This document shows positions 1 to 8,862 of a stretch of 64,000 nt of DNA, piece after piece; position 1 is the stretch's first letter, and each line of letters opens with the position of its first letter. The stretch comes from Fibrobacterota bacterium (GTDB lineage: Bacteria > Fibrobacterota > Fibrobacteria > UBA11236). The notes under the pieces are model-generated. The model worked only from the letters and a program-made list of their open reading frames with translations, was not told where the DNA came from and made no database searches. The translations under genes and the position numbers were made by a program. The stretch spans positions 186,001-250,000 of the forward strand of contig CANKII010000002.1 in NCBI GenBank assembly GCA_947482115.1, read 5' to 3'.

Positions 1-2
1 TC

Positions 3-1460
3 GGTTTTCAAGAGCAGGGCGTGATTGGCATCGCACTGAACCCCAAAACTTTCTCGCAGGATAATCTCCTCTATATCATGTATGCCACGGGGTCGAGCGG
101 CATCCCTTCCGCCACGAACGGCTGGCGTATTTCCAGATTCAAGTTGAATCCGTCCACCAAAATGATCGATCTCGCCTCGGAGAAAATTTTGCTGCACATT
201 CCGGCCGGCACTGCGAATCGCTGGCATACTGCAGGCTCCATGCAGTTCGACAATTTCGGAAACCTGTACGTCGCCGTTGGGGACAATGAATCCGAAGCGA
301 TGGGTCCGGCGAACACGGCGGACTTGCGTGGCGGCATTCTCCGCATCAAACCGGATTCCACGACTACAAGGGGTTACACGATTCCTGCCGGGAATTTCGG
401 CGACTACTGGGCGAACCAGTGGCAGAGCCAGGGGCTTGCCACCAGGGCGGCGGCGTATCGTGACACCGCGATTGTGAAATCGGAGATTTATGTTAAAGGC
501 ACCCGAAATCCTTACGGATCCAGTCTCGACAGGAACCGTCTCGGTTGGGTCGCTTGGGGTGAATGCGGTCCCGATGTTCAACGCTCCGAGGAGTATGATT
601 TCGTCACCCATCCCGTCTTCGGAGGCTGGCCCTTCTGGGCCGGGAATGCGGTCCGACAAGGTGCTCTCGCCGCAAGTTATGATGAAACTCCGGAGCCGAA
701 TACCTCCCCCCTCTGGACGGCCTTCAATCCCACGACCATGAGCACGAGCGTACCCGTAAACAACTGGGCGCAAGCCAAGGGATATGACACCCTGCCACCC
801 ATGCACGTACCAACCTACACCGAGCAGAACGGCTGCGCCACGGGCGCGGCCGTCATCCGTTATGATGGCCGGATCAGCAACCCAGGCAAAATGCCGCCGC
901 ATCTCGACAACACTGTGTTGTATACGAACCAGACAAGCAACGGCCATTTCGCCGTGAAGTTCGATCCCGTCACTGCGGGAAATGTCGGAACAGTGGCAAC
1001 GGTATTCACAAGCGTCGGATTCCGCTCCACGGCACAACCCCTGCTGGGGTCATCCTTGGATCTTCAGCAGGGTCCGGACGGCGCCATTTATTCTGTGAAT
1101 TGGGGAGCGGGATGTTGCGACGGCGATCGGGCGGCATCCGCATATGAAGGGGTTTCACGCGTCACGTATACCGGTACCTGCCAGGATTCCGGTTTGTACC
1201 CTGCCACGACGTCCATATCCAGAAATCATTTTTACCAAGATGTCGACTGGTTCAAAATGGGTGGGAACAATTTCTTTGTGCTTGCGGATGGAATGCACGA
1301 GATTCGGATCCTACAGGTCAATGGCAGCATCCTGTATGCGTTCAAGGGGGAGGGTCGGAAGAAGTACGAGTTCCCCGTCAATCTCTCCAGGAACAACCTG
1401 TACTATTTGGAGGTCAAAACGGAGAGGGGTGTCGCCATCCGCGGATTTCTTCGCCCTTAG
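3..1460 (+). CDS. PQQ-type glucose/sorbosone dehydrogenase-like secreted protein (5' truncated by window)
   Basis: Only the 3' part is present. The frame is open to the window edge, and upstream of the tracked GTG at 21 it reads GFQEQGVIGIALNP, which matches the family block G-x-x-G-L-x-G-I-A, so the real start lies outside the window. Later blocks also fit the soluble aldose (glucose/sorbosone) dehydrogenase beta-propeller: GNLYVAVGDNE, a KGTRNPYG-like segment and DLQQGPDGAIYSVNWG. The last ~85 residues after the propeller form a separate beta-rich tail (VNGSILYAFKGEG to GVAIRGFLRP) like the C-terminal sorting/anchoring tails of secreted proteins in the FCB group. The likely role is periplasmic or extracellular sugar oxidation. 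Family assignment is firm; substrate and cofactor are not known from the sequence. Confidence 0.8.
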   Translation, partial: GFQEQGVIGIALNPKTFSQDNLLYIMYATGSSGIPSATNGWRISRFKLNPSTKMIDLASEKILLHIPAGTANRWHTAGSMQFDNFGNLYVAVGDNESEAMGPANTADLRGGILRIKPDSTTTRGYTIPAGNFGDYWANQWQSQGLATRAAAYRDTAIVKSEIYVKGTRNPYGSSLDRNRLGWVAWGECGPDVQRSEEYDFVTHPVFGGWPFWAGNAVRQGALAASYDETPEPNTSPLWTAFNPTTMSTSVPVNNWAQAKGYDTLPPMHVPTYTEQNGCATGAAVIRYDGRISNPGKMPPHLDNTVLYTNQTSNGHFAVKFDPVTAGNVGTVATVFTSVGFRSTAQPLLGSSLDLQQGPDGAIYSVNWGAGCCDGDRAASAYEGVSRVTYTGTCQDSGLYPATTSISRNHFYQDVDWFKMGGNNFFVLADGMHEIRILQVNGSILYAFKGEGRKKYEFPVNLSRNNLYYLEVKTERGVAIRGFLRP

Positions 1461-1612
1461 ACTCGGTTGACTCGGCGGTTTTCTGTGGGAGTTGATCCTT
1501 TTGAAAACCAGTTCGGGCCGTCCGGTCATTATTTCGAATGGGGTTTTGTGAAGAAAATCCGGGGCCGGAGCGACGGATGTCACCCCTTTGAAGAACTATT
1601 TTTCTCCCCCTC

Positions 1613-1698
1613 GGAGAGTTAGGCTAATTGGTAAGTCAGCGGTCTTGAAAACCGCCGCTCGTAAGGGCTTGGGGGTTCGAGTCCCTCACTCTCCGCCA
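1613..1698 (+). tRNA. tRNA-Ser (anticodon TGA)
   Basis: The acceptor stem GGAGAGT pairs with ACTCTCC, followed by discriminator G and an encoded CCA. The D stem is GGCT/AGTC and the anticodon stem is GCGGT/ACCGC. Loop CTTGAAA gives anticodon TGA. An extended variable arm (GCTC/GGGC stem) is present as expected for serine, and the T arm GGGGG-TTCGAGT-CCCTC is intact. Length 86 nt. Confidence 0.95.
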
Positions 1699-1708
1699 TC
1701 AAAAATCC

Positions 1709-2386
1709 TCAGGCTTTGCTTAATCGCTTTGCCGCCAACACCAAACACAAAGTTGAACCCAGAAGCAGTGCGGACAAAACGCCTGCTTGTGCCATTGCGT
1801 TCCCAATCAAAGCCTGCGAAGAAACCGTTACTAGCGGGAACAGCACCAACAGGGACAACCCCGTCAATTGCGCCGCAGAGCGTACGGTTTCACAGCGCAG
1901 TGAAATGAACGCAGACAGGGAACAGAAGAACAGGGACAGGAATGGTGTGAGCAACAGGGCGAAGATCCAGTCCGACGGCTCGGCGTATTGAAAGCTTCCG
2001 CTCAGCGAAGCCAAAACCAAAGCCATGATTTGACCCGCCCATCCAACAGCGAGAGGAAAGGGAAGAATGCCCAGCACCTTGCCCAGAAACAATTGCCCGC
2101 GCGGAATGGGCAAACACAACAAAGTTTCCCACGTCTGTCTTTCCTTTTCACCCGCGAATGCATCTGCGCCCAAGGGAACTGCCATCGAAGCGCCAATAAG
2201 CGACAGTATGGCCAGAAAAGTTCGAGTCAACAACCAGCGTTGTGAAGGATCATTGGTGAACAGAAAAATCGTGGTCCCATGCAGGAGGATTAACAGCAGG
2301 GGAACGGCCGCGAAGGGGATCAGGAAGCGCGGATCGCGCAGCACCAATCCCCATTCATGACGTGCCAATTGCAAGGAGATTTTCAT
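1709..2386 (-). CDS. ABC-2 type transporter permease
   Basis: This 225-residue integral membrane protein has about six hydrophobic segments. Between the first segments it carries a cytoplasmic GADAFAGEKERQTWETLL block, typical of ABC-2 permeases that carry or act with an ABC-2/gliding-type ATPase (E-R-x-x-x-T-x-E-x-L-L). It overlaps the ATPase gene by 4 bp (2383-2386), so the two are translationally coupled and probably form one exporter. It lies at the 3' end of the tldD-tldE operon and converges on tRNA-Ser. The substrate cannot be told. Confidence 0.8.
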   Translation of the reverse strand: MKISLQLARHEWGLVLRDPRFLIPFAAVPLLLILLHGTTIFLFTNDPSQRWLLTRTFLAILSLIGASMAVPLGADAFAGEKERQTWETLLCLPIPRGQLFLGKVLGILPFPLAVGWAGQIMALVLASLSGSFQYAEPSDWIFALLLTPFLSLFFCSLSAFISLRCETVRSAAQLTGLSLLVLFPLVTVSSQALIGNAMAQAGVLSALLLGSTLCLVLAAKRLSKA

Positions 2387-3366
2387 GGCGCGTCCTCCAC
2401 ATAATGGCGGTACAGATCTTCCAGCGAACGCGAATGCGGTTCGGCACGAAGAATTTTTCCGCCGCTTTGAATCAGGGAGGAAAGGACGTCTGAAAGCGAA
2501 GTGAGGATGGTCTTATCGCGAATGCGAATTCCCCAAGTGCCAAGTCGTAATTGTTGGGGTGGTAAAACCTGAAGGGAATCAAAACGAATCGACAAAGCAT
2601 CCACCACCGAGGCATCCAAGGTTCCCGTGCCTTCGACTTCCGCACTTTCAACATTCTTGGACAAATCCTGCCGCGACAACGCATGCACCATCAAACCGCG
2701 TTTCAAAAATCCATAATCATCAGCAATGTCTTCCATCTGTTCGAGACGATGTGAAGTCACCAGCGCGGCATTGCCTGCGGAGACATAACGGCGGAGATGG
2801 GACAACACCAATCTTTGCGCACGCGGGTCGAGATGTTCGGTGGGTTCATCCCATAACACCAGCGGGGGACGGTGCAACAAGGAACGCATCAGTTGCACCT
2901 TGCGCTTGTTGCCCTGCGACAATTTCCCAATGCGTGTGGAGAGTGATTCCAGTTCAAACGCCGCCGCCAGTTCTTCAATCCGTGCCGCTGGATTATCGAT
3001 GGTATAAAACCCGGCGAGAAAGTTCAGATACTCGTTTGTCGTCATGCGGGCATAAGCATTGGGGCTTTCCATCAGCACACCCACCCGATGGAACAGCTCG
3101 GGAGGAAATTCGTTTAGAAGTTCGTTATCCAGCACTTGTAATGAACCCGATGTGGGGCGCAGCAGTCCTGTGAGGCAACGCAGCAAAGTTGTTTTACCCG
3201 CGCCGTTCGGACCTAGCAGTGCGTAGATGCGTCCGGGTTTCACTTCTAAATCGAGACCGCGAAGAGCTTCGGCCCCCTCAATCCCCCGAAGGGGGAAAGT
3301 GGGGGGCCTCCCCCTTCGGGGGATTGAGGGGGAATACCGCGCATGCAGATTTGAAACCTGAATCAT
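2383..3366 (-). CDS. ABC transporter ATP-binding protein with an in-frame palindromic insert
   Basis: Nucleotide-binding domain with Walker A GPNGAGKTT (residues ~52-60), signature LSQGN (~149-153) and Walker B LVLWDEPT (~169-176). A C-terminal extension of about 100 residues follows, as in ABC-2 exporter ATPases. Between the usual N-terminal strand (MIQVSNLHAR) and EALRGLDLEV lie about 21 proline/arginine-rich residues (SPSIPRRGRPPTFP...). These are encoded by a perfect 24-bp inverted repeat at 3273-3332, so the repeat has been accommodated in frame without breaking the gene. It partners the overlapping permease and starts 6 bp after tldE. Confidence 0.88.
   Translation of the reverse strand: MIQVSNLHARYSPSIPRRGRPPTFPLRGIEGAEALRGLDLEVKPGRIYALLGPNGAGKTTLLRCLTGLLRPTSGSLQVLDNELLNEFPPELFHRVGVLMESPNAYARMTTNEYLNFLAGFYTIDNPAARIEELAAAFELESLSTRIGKLSQGNKRKVQLMRSLLHRPPLVLWDEPTEHLDPRAQRLVLSHLRRYVSAGNAALVTSHRLEQMEDIADDYGFLKRGLMVHALSRQDLSKNVESAEVEGTGTLDASVVDALSIRFDSLQVLPPQQLRLGTWGIRIRDKTILTSLSDVLSSLIQSGGKILRAEPHSRSLEDLYRHYVEDAP
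3273..3332. repeat. Perfect inverted repeat (24-bp arms, 12-bp spacer) inside ABC ATPase gene
   Basis: Left arm 3273-3296 is the exact reverse complement of right arm 3309-3332; each arm itself holds a smaller CCCCC-GAA-GGGGG hairpin. The unit is 60 bp, a multiple of three, and is read through as protein by the ATPase gene. It looks like a REP/palindromic element. Confidence 0.9.
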
Positions 3367-3372
3367 CCGCGA

Positions 3373-4767
3373 CTATCCCGATACGTGGATGTTGTCCACC
3401 AGCACGTCGGGAACTTTTACGGAAGAGAAAGAATCCGAGTAACTGTCGGAAAAACCGCGAATGAGATTGAGGAGATCAAAGAAGTTGGTGTTCAAGGTCA
3501 CCCGATCCACAGCGTGAATGCGTTTTCCACCTTCGTAGAAAAATCCCTGCGCCCCAATGGAGATTTCACCGGACACCGCAGAGCAACCCGAACCGCCTTC
3601 GAGTTTGACCACGTAAAAGCAGCGGGGATTGGCAGTGAGAAGTTCATCCAAAGTTTGGTTTCCCTTGCGAACCATGTAATTCGCAAAACCCGTTCCCGCC
3701 TTTCCGGAATAGCCGCGGGATGCCGTTCCAGTGGGAGCGACTCCGTCTTTTTTCGCGGATTCGAGATTGTAAAGAAAGGTTTGCAAGACGCCGTCGCGTA
3801 CGATATCCAGTTTGCGGGCAGCAACACCTTCACCGTCGAAGAGATAGGAGCCGGGCATCAATGGAATGAACGGATCACTGACCAGATTGAATTCGGGAAC
3901 GGCGATGGACTGTCCGAGTTTTCCCGATAGCCGTGACTGTCCCTTTTGCACGGCCTCGGCGAAAAACGGCGAAGAGAACATGGAAAAGATTTGCGGGCTG
4001 ACGCGGTTGGAAAACACCACGGGATAGGTTCCCGACTCCAGCGGTGAAGCGTTGAGCAATTCCACGGCGCGTTCCACGGCCTTGTGCGCGATGAACTCGG
4101 CATCGAACTCAAAAGAGCGTCCGGCCTTGCTGTACACACCCATTTTTTTGTTCTCGCCATCCTTGGCCACTGCGCCCAATCCGGCGGAAACGGAACTCTG
4201 GCGCGATTGGTAAAACACGCCGTTGGAATTGCGCAGCATGGAAAATCCACTACCGCGCGAAACGCCGAGATAGGGAACATTCTCAATACGGCTATCGGTT
4301 TTTAGTGCAATCTCTTCCAGCTTGAGGCCAAAGTTTTTCATGTCCTCAAAGGACACCGATTCCAAATCCGGATTGAAAAGCCGTAGATCGATTTCAGGCA
4401 ATGGCGCGGGATGGGGGAGATCGATTTCCACTTCATCGGTCAATGAAGCATGACTCCACGCATCGGCTACAGTGCGGGCCAGCGCTTCGCGCGTCATGCG
4501 TTCGGTGAATGCGAAGCCGGGACGTTTGCCGCGAAAGAGTCGGACGCCAATGCCGCGCGAATTGGAAAGCTCGGTGCTTTTCACCTTGCCTTCAAACAAT
4601 TCCAGTCCCATGCTTTCGGATTCTCCGGCGACAATGTCGAAGCGATCCGCGCCCTGCCGACGGCTTTCTTCACTGACGAAATCTACCGCGTCGGCAGGTG
4701 ATAAAGTTTGATTGATAGGATGCCCAGAGTCCGGACCCTGAGCCTGTCGAAGGGTCGAGGAGATCAT
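3373..4767 (-). CDS. tldE: Metalloprotease TldE/PmbA
   Basis: Second subunit of the TldD/TldE heterodimeric protease, which in other bacteria processes peptides such as microcin B17 and CcdA. The protein matches the PmbA/TldE family along its length: FDIVAGESESMGLELFEGKVKSTE near the N-terminus, then AKDGENKKMGVYSKAGRS, and ESGTYPVVFSNRVS in the middle. It lacks the HExxxH motif, as expected for TldE. Start chosen at ATG 4767, which overlaps the tldD stop as ATGA; the longer tracked start is not needed. Codons right after the start (STLRQAQGPDSG) come from a REP-like palindrome at 4735-4755, so the first ~14 residues are probably not conserved. Confidence 0.9.
   Translation of the reverse strand: MISSTLRQAQGPDSGHPINQTLSPADAVDFVSEESRRQGADRFDIVAGESESMGLELFEGKVKSTELSNSRGIGVRLFRGKRPGFAFTERMTREALARTVADAWSHASLTDEVEIDLPHPAPLPEIDLRLFNPDLESVSFEDMKNFGLKLEEIALKTDSRIENVPYLGVSRGSGFSMLRNSNGVFYQSRQSSVSAGLGAVAKDGENKKMGVYSKAGRSFEFDAEFIAHKAVERAVELLNASPLESGTYPVVFSNRVSPQIFSMFSSPFFAEAVQKGQSRLSGKLGQSIAVPEFNLVSDPFIPLMPGSYLFDGEGVAARKLDIVRDGVLQTFLYNLESAKKDGVAPTGTASRGYSGKAGTGFANYMVRKGNQTLDELLTANPRCFYVVKLEGGSGCSAVSGEISIGAQGFFYEGGKRIHAVDRVTLNTNFFDLLNLIRGFSDSYSDSFSSVKVPDVLVDNIHVSG
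4735..4755. repeat. REP-like palindrome, copy 1 (inside tldE 5' coding region)
   Basis: Contains the 19-mer CCCTGAGCCTGTCGAAGGG (4736-4754), identical to the copy at 5877-5895. It lies just inside the tldE start and is translated. Confidence 0.8.
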
Positions 4768-6173
4768 CTTCCACCTACCAAGATGCTGTCCACGCGTAAA
4801 GTGGGCTGCCCCACATTGACCGGAATGCTTCCACTCGATGCACCGCACATGCCGGCAGCCAGTTCGAGATCATTGCCCACCATGGAAATGAGCGGAAGGA
4901 TTTCAGGGCCTTTGCCGATCAAGGTCGCACCACGAACGGCTTCCGCGATTTGTCCATGCCGGATGACATAACCTTCCTCCACGGCGAAGTTGAATTCACC
5001 CGTGGCGGGATTCACGGAACCGCCGCCCAGTTTTTTGGCGTACAATCCGTCTTCCACGCTGGCGAGAACTTCGGCGGGAGTGTGCTTGCCTGCTGCGATA
5101 TAGGTATTGCGCATACGGGACACAGGAGCATATTGATAGCTCTCACGGCGCGCGCTGCCGGAAAGCACTACGCCCGTTTCTTCCGCGCCGACACGATCGC
5201 TCATGTAGGTTTTGAGCACACCGTTTTCGATCAGAGTTGTCTTTTCGGATGGCCGTCCTTCGTCATCCATTTGAATGGAACCCCACGAACCTTCGATGAG
5301 TCCATCATCAATGGCGGTAACTTCGGAGTGCGCAATCTGTTCACCGATCTTTCCCGTAAACACGGAGGCTTTGTGCCGCACACCTTCGGTTTCCAAAAGA
5401 TGTCCGCAGGCTTCGTGGAAAATGACTCCGCCGAACCCGTTGCCCATCACCACTGGCATTTTTCCGCCCTTGACATATCCGGCGGAAAGCATGCGCACGG
5501 CGCGCTCGGCGGCATCATGTGCATAACGCTCGGCATCGAGTCCCTCGAAAAATTCAAATCCGCGTTGAACACCCGGTGCTTCGCCAGCTACAAAAATTTC
5601 CCCGCCTTCTTCAGCGGTGACGCTGATGTGGAAGCGGCAGCGCGTGCGTGTGTCCGTGACCCAAAGTCCGTCGCTGTTGCAAATCAATATTTCCGAAACG
5701 ACATCACCCGCACGGGCGTTCACCTGCGAGATTTTTTTCGAGAAGGATCGTGCGGCTTGATCGGCGCGCAGCAACAGATCCAGTTTTCGTTCCTGACCGA
5801 TGGTGCGTGGATCCAAAACGATGCGCTGGCGGTTTTCCAGTTGAACACCAACGATTGGTTTGGACACAGGCATGGTCCCTGAGCCTGTCGAAGGGTGCCG
5901 TGCCCCCACAACCGGGCCACGCGATTGCGCCAACGCATCGATCAATTTCAACAGATGTTCTTCGTCATCCTTGCTGGTATGGGCATAGAGAACTTCCGTC
6001 CCGAACAAAAGGCGTATGCCGATGCCGTAGTCCGTGCCCGCCGTGGCGGACTCGACCTTCTTGTCCTTGTAGGACACCGAGGCATGGCGGGTTTCCTCCT
6101 CGAAAAGTTCTGTAAAATCCGCGCCGCGGTCGCGGCCGGCCTGCAATAATCGTTGGGCTTTTTCTTGTTCCAT
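4764..6173 (-). CDS. tldD: Metalloprotease TldD
   Basis: Catalytic subunit of the TldD/TldE protease. The zinc motif HEACGH (residues ~253-258, context GGVIFHEACGHLLE) is the HExxxH signature of TldD. The C-terminal region NTYIAAGKHTPAEVLASVEDG and GVYSK-type blocks fit the family, and length (~469 aa) is normal. Start ATG 6173 (MEQEKAQRLL) is preferred over the tracked GTG at 6209; neither has a strong ribosome-binding site. Residues ~92-101 (RHPSTGSGTM) are encoded by a REP-like palindrome at 5877-5895. First gene of the minus-strand operon tldD-tldE-ABC ATPase-permease, divergent from the ATP-grasp operon. Confidence 0.92.
   Translation of the reverse strand: MEQEKAQRLLQAGRDRGADFTELFEEETRHASVSYKDKKVESATAGTDYGIGIRLLFGTEVLYAHTSKDDEEHLLKLIDALAQSRGPVVGARHPSTGSGTMPVSKPIVGVQLENRQRIVLDPRTIGQERKLDLLLRADQAARSFSKKISQVNARAGDVVSEILICNSDGLWVTDTRTRCRFHISVTAEEGGEIFVAGEAPGVQRGFEFFEGLDAERYAHDAAERAVRMLSAGYVKGGKMPVVMGNGFGGVIFHEACGHLLETEGVRHKASVFTGKIGEQIAHSEVTAIDDGLIEGSWGSIQMDDEGRPSEKTTLIENGVLKTYMSDRVGAEETGVVLSGSARRESYQYAPVSRMRNTYIAAGKHTPAEVLASVEDGLYAKKLGGGSVNPATGEFNFAVEEGYVIRHGQIAEAVRGATLIGKGPEILPLISMVGNDLELAAGMCGASSGSIPVNVGQPTLRVDSILVGGR
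5877..5895. repeat. REP-like palindrome, copy 2 (inside tldD)
   Basis: The same 19-mer CCCTGAGCCTGTCGAAGGG as copy 1, here within the tldD reading frame, in a different frame of translation from the tldE copy. Confidence 0.8.
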
Positions 6174-6409
6174 GAAAGGCAAAATACCTAACCCAAGGGA
6201 ATCCTCCACTCAAAAGGTTCCGAAAGCGTCGTCCAATCAAAGACAATTTCGAACAAAAAAGTTCAAAGTCTGTATGGATGGGAGTTTTGGCACCCAGGCT
6301 GTGGCAATTTGGAGCGATAAATGCTCTTTGGTTCCCTTAGATTGTGTGGATTGGGAATTGCTAATCCTAACCGCATGGTTGATCGGGAAACCATGAAGCA
6401 GGAGCAAGC

Positions 6410-7855
6410 ATGAAACTGGGCACCTATAATCCCGAGGTTTTTTACGACGAGTTATTCGAGTCGGTGGGGAAGCCGCGTCCGCTCGCCAGCGTTCTGGTTC
6501 GCAATCTCGAGTCCATGCCGGACGGGGAATTGATCCGGAGGCAGCAGGCGGCGGAGAAAGCCCTTTTCGATTTGGGCATCACCTTCAACGTCTACAACAA
6601 CCAAAGCGGTTTGGAACGGATTTTCCCTTTCGATGTGTTGCCGCGAATGATTGAGGCCATGGAATGGGATTTCATTGAACGGGGATTGAAGCAACGCATT
6701 CGCGCGCTGAATCTTTTCCTCGACGATATTTATCACGATCAGCGAATCGTCAAAGACGGAATTGTTCCGAAGGAACTCATCCTGTCTGCCACCGGTTATC
6801 GCAAAGCTTGTCGTGGACTCAATCCTCCCTGGGGCATCTGGTGCCATATCACGGGAACGGATTTGGTCAAGGATGGAGATGGCAAACTGTTTGTGCTGGA
6901 AGACAATATTCGCTGCCCCTCCGGTGTGTCTTATGTGATCGGAAATCGTCAGGTGATGAAGCGAGCTTTTCCGCAAATCTTCGGAGCCATGAATCCGAGG
7001 CCGGTGGAGGATTACCCTAGTCGTTTGCTCGACATGCTGCAATTCTTGGGACCGCGAAGCGACAATCCACCTTCCGTGGCTTTGCTGACTCCCGGTATTC
7101 ACAACTCCGCTTATTTTGAACATTCGTTTCTCGCGCAGCAAATGGGAATCGAATTGGTGACAGGCAATGATCTTGCGGTGCGCGACGGCTATCTCTACAT
7201 GCGCACGACGCGTGGATTCAAGCGTGTGGATGTGCTGTATCGCCGCATCGATGACGATTTTCTGGACCCGGAAGTGTTTCGCCCGGATTCGATGCTCGGT
7301 GTTCCCGGCCTGATGGATGTGTATCGCAATGGCCGCGTCGCGATTGCCAATGCGCCTGGAACCGGTGTGGCAGATGACAAAGTGGTTTACGCCTATGTAC
7401 CCAAGATCATCGAGTATTATCTGGGTGAAGAGATTTTACTTCCGAATGTGGATACCTACATGTGCTGGGTTCCGGAAGAACGGGATTATGTGCTCAAGCA
7501 CATGGAAGAGTTGGTGATCAAGACAGCCAATGATTCCGGCGGTTACGGAGTTTTGATCGGTCCTCACTCCACCCAAGCCGTTCTCAAGCAATGGGCGGAA
7601 CGCATTCAGGATAATCCACGAAACTTCATCGCGCAAAAAACGTTGTCGCTCTCACGTGCTCCGGTGATTGTAGGAAATAGCTGTGAAGGTCGTCACGTGG
7701 ACTTGCGACCTTTCGCGTTGTACGGCAAGGATATTTATGTCATGCCCGGAGGTCTGACACGTGTGGCTTTGAAAAAAGGATCGCTCGTTGTGAATTCTTC
7801 GCAAGGTGGAGGCAGCAAGGATACCTGGGTGCTATCCGGGGGATTAGTTACCTAA
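6410..7855 (+). CDS. Circularly permuted ATP-grasp protein (predicted peptide/amide ligase)
   Basis: The 481-residue protein matches the circularly permuted type 2 ATP-grasp family (DUF404/DUF407). Recognisable blocks are GITFNVYNNQSGLERIFPFD and FVLEDNIRCPSGVSYVIGNR, with IDDDFLDPEVFRPDSMLGVPG-type and VIKTANDSGGYGVLIG-type blocks later. The family is predicted to form peptide or amide bonds using ATP and is normally encoded with alpha-E, transglutaminase and proteasome-like proteins, as here. A ribosome-binding site (CAGGAGC) precedes ATG 6410. The stop overlaps the next start as TAATG, so translation is coupled. First gene of a four-gene operon. The substrate is unknown. Confidence 0.88.
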   Translation: MKLGTYNPEVFYDELFESVGKPRPLASVLVRNLESMPDGELIRRQQAAEKALFDLGITFNVYNNQSGLERIFPFDVLPRMIEAMEWDFIERGLKQRIRALNLFLDDIYHDQRIVKDGIVPKELILSATGYRKACRGLNPPWGIWCHITGTDLVKDGDGKLFVLEDNIRCPSGVSYVIGNRQVMKRAFPQIFGAMNPRPVEDYPSRLLDMLQFLGPRSDNPPSVALLTPGIHNSAYFEHSFLAQQMGIELVTGNDLAVRDGYLYMRTTRGFKRVDVLYRRIDDDFLDPEVFRPDSMLGVPGLMDVYRNGRVAIANAPGTGVADDKVVYAYVPKIIEYYLGEEILLPNVDTYMCWVPEERDYVLKHMEELVIKTANDSGGYGVLIGPHSTQAVLKQWAERIQDNPRNFIAQKTLSLSRAPVIVGNSCEGRHVDLRPFALYGKDIYVMPGGLTRVALKKGSLVVNSSQGGGSKDTWVLSGGLVT

Positions 7856-8847
7856 TGCTGAGTCGTGTTGCGGATTCCGTTTACTGGATGGCGCGTTATA
7901 TCGAGCGGGCTGAAAATGTCGCGCGTTATGTGGACGTCAGCCTGCAAATGGCGCTGGATACTCCCGGTGGAATTCGCCAGCAATGGCATTCGCTCGTGGC
8001 TGCCGCCGGAGATGAAAAACTCTTCGTTGAAAAATACGGTGAAGTCGCTCCGGTCGAACAGGAGGCACGCGATGCCATCCTGCATTTTTTGACTTTCGAT
8101 TCCAGCTATCCCAATTCCATTTTTTCCTGCGTGACCAAGGCGCGTGAAAATGCGCGGGCCGTGCGGGGAAATCTTCCGCTGGAAGCCTGGGAGCATCTCA
8201 ACAAGTTTTATCACCTGCTCACTTCCGTGGATGCGCGCAAGCGTGCGGCGGAATCCGCGCATGTTTTTTTCAGCGAGATCCGGCAGGCGAGTTACCTCTT
8301 CGAGGGCATCGTGGAATCCACCATGTCGCGCGGGGAGGAATGGCATTTTCTGAAACTCGGAAGATATTTGGAGCGGGCCAACCAAACTTCACGCATTCTC
8401 GATGTGAAATATTTCGTACTGCTTCCCGATCCGGCGGATGTGGGTTCGGTGGTGGATGATTTACTCTGGGCGGCACTGTTGCATTCCGTCAGCGGATACG
8501 AAATGTTTCGCCGCCGTCATGGCCGCATTCTGCCGGAGTCCGTGGTGGATTTTCTGGTGCTGGACCGCGAGTTCCCCCGCGCCATCCTGTTCTGCCTGCT
8601 CCGCGCCGAGGAATCCCTGCTGGCCATTTCAGGCACACCGCTGGGCTCCTTCCGCAACCCGGCCGAGAAACGACTCAGCCGCTTGCGCGCCACCCTTGCG
8701 TATTCCAATGTGGAGGATATCGTGGCCAAGGGCCTGCATGAATATCTGGATCATTTGCAAAACGGTTTGAACCAGATTGGAGAAGGTATTTTTGAATCCT
8801 TCTTCACGCTGGACGCGGCGGCCATGGGCCAATCCCAACAGCAATAA
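7855..8847 (+). CDS. Alpha-E domain protein (DUF403)
   Basis: An all-helical 330-residue protein with the family opening MLSRVADSVYWMARYIERAENVARYVDV and later RADEW/LKLGRYLERANQTSRILDVKYF blocks characteristic of alpha-E proteins. These accompany circularly permuted ATP-grasp ligases and transglutaminases in a predicted peptide-modifying system. The ATG overlaps the preceding stop (TAATG). The stop at 8845-8847 is followed 3 bp later by a strong AAGGAGG for the next gene. Confidence 0.88.
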   Translation: MLSRVADSVYWMARYIERAENVARYVDVSLQMALDTPGGIRQQWHSLVAAAGDEKLFVEKYGEVAPVEQEARDAILHFLTFDSSYPNSIFSCVTKARENARAVRGNLPLEAWEHLNKFYHLLTSVDARKRAAESAHVFFSEIRQASYLFEGIVESTMSRGEEWHFLKLGRYLERANQTSRILDVKYFVLLPDPADVGSVVDDLLWAALLHSVSGYEMFRRRHGRILPESVVDFLVLDREFPRAILFCLLRAEESLLAISGTPLGSFRNPAEKRLSRLRATLAYSNVEDIVAKGLHEYLDHLQNGLNQIGEGIFESFFTLDAAAMGQSQQQ

Positions 8848-8862
8848 AACAAGGAGGATGCC

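Noticed and set aside
1588-1908. 106-residue plus ORF
   Set aside because: Contains the tRNA-Ser and overlaps the ABC permease gene.
4950-5882. 310-residue plus-strand ORF
   Set aside because: Antisense shadow of tldD with low-complexity composition.
6260-6409. Sigma-54 promoter (TGGCAC...) upstream of ATP-grasp operon
   Set aside because: TGGCAC is followed by TGTGG rather than TTGC at the required distance.
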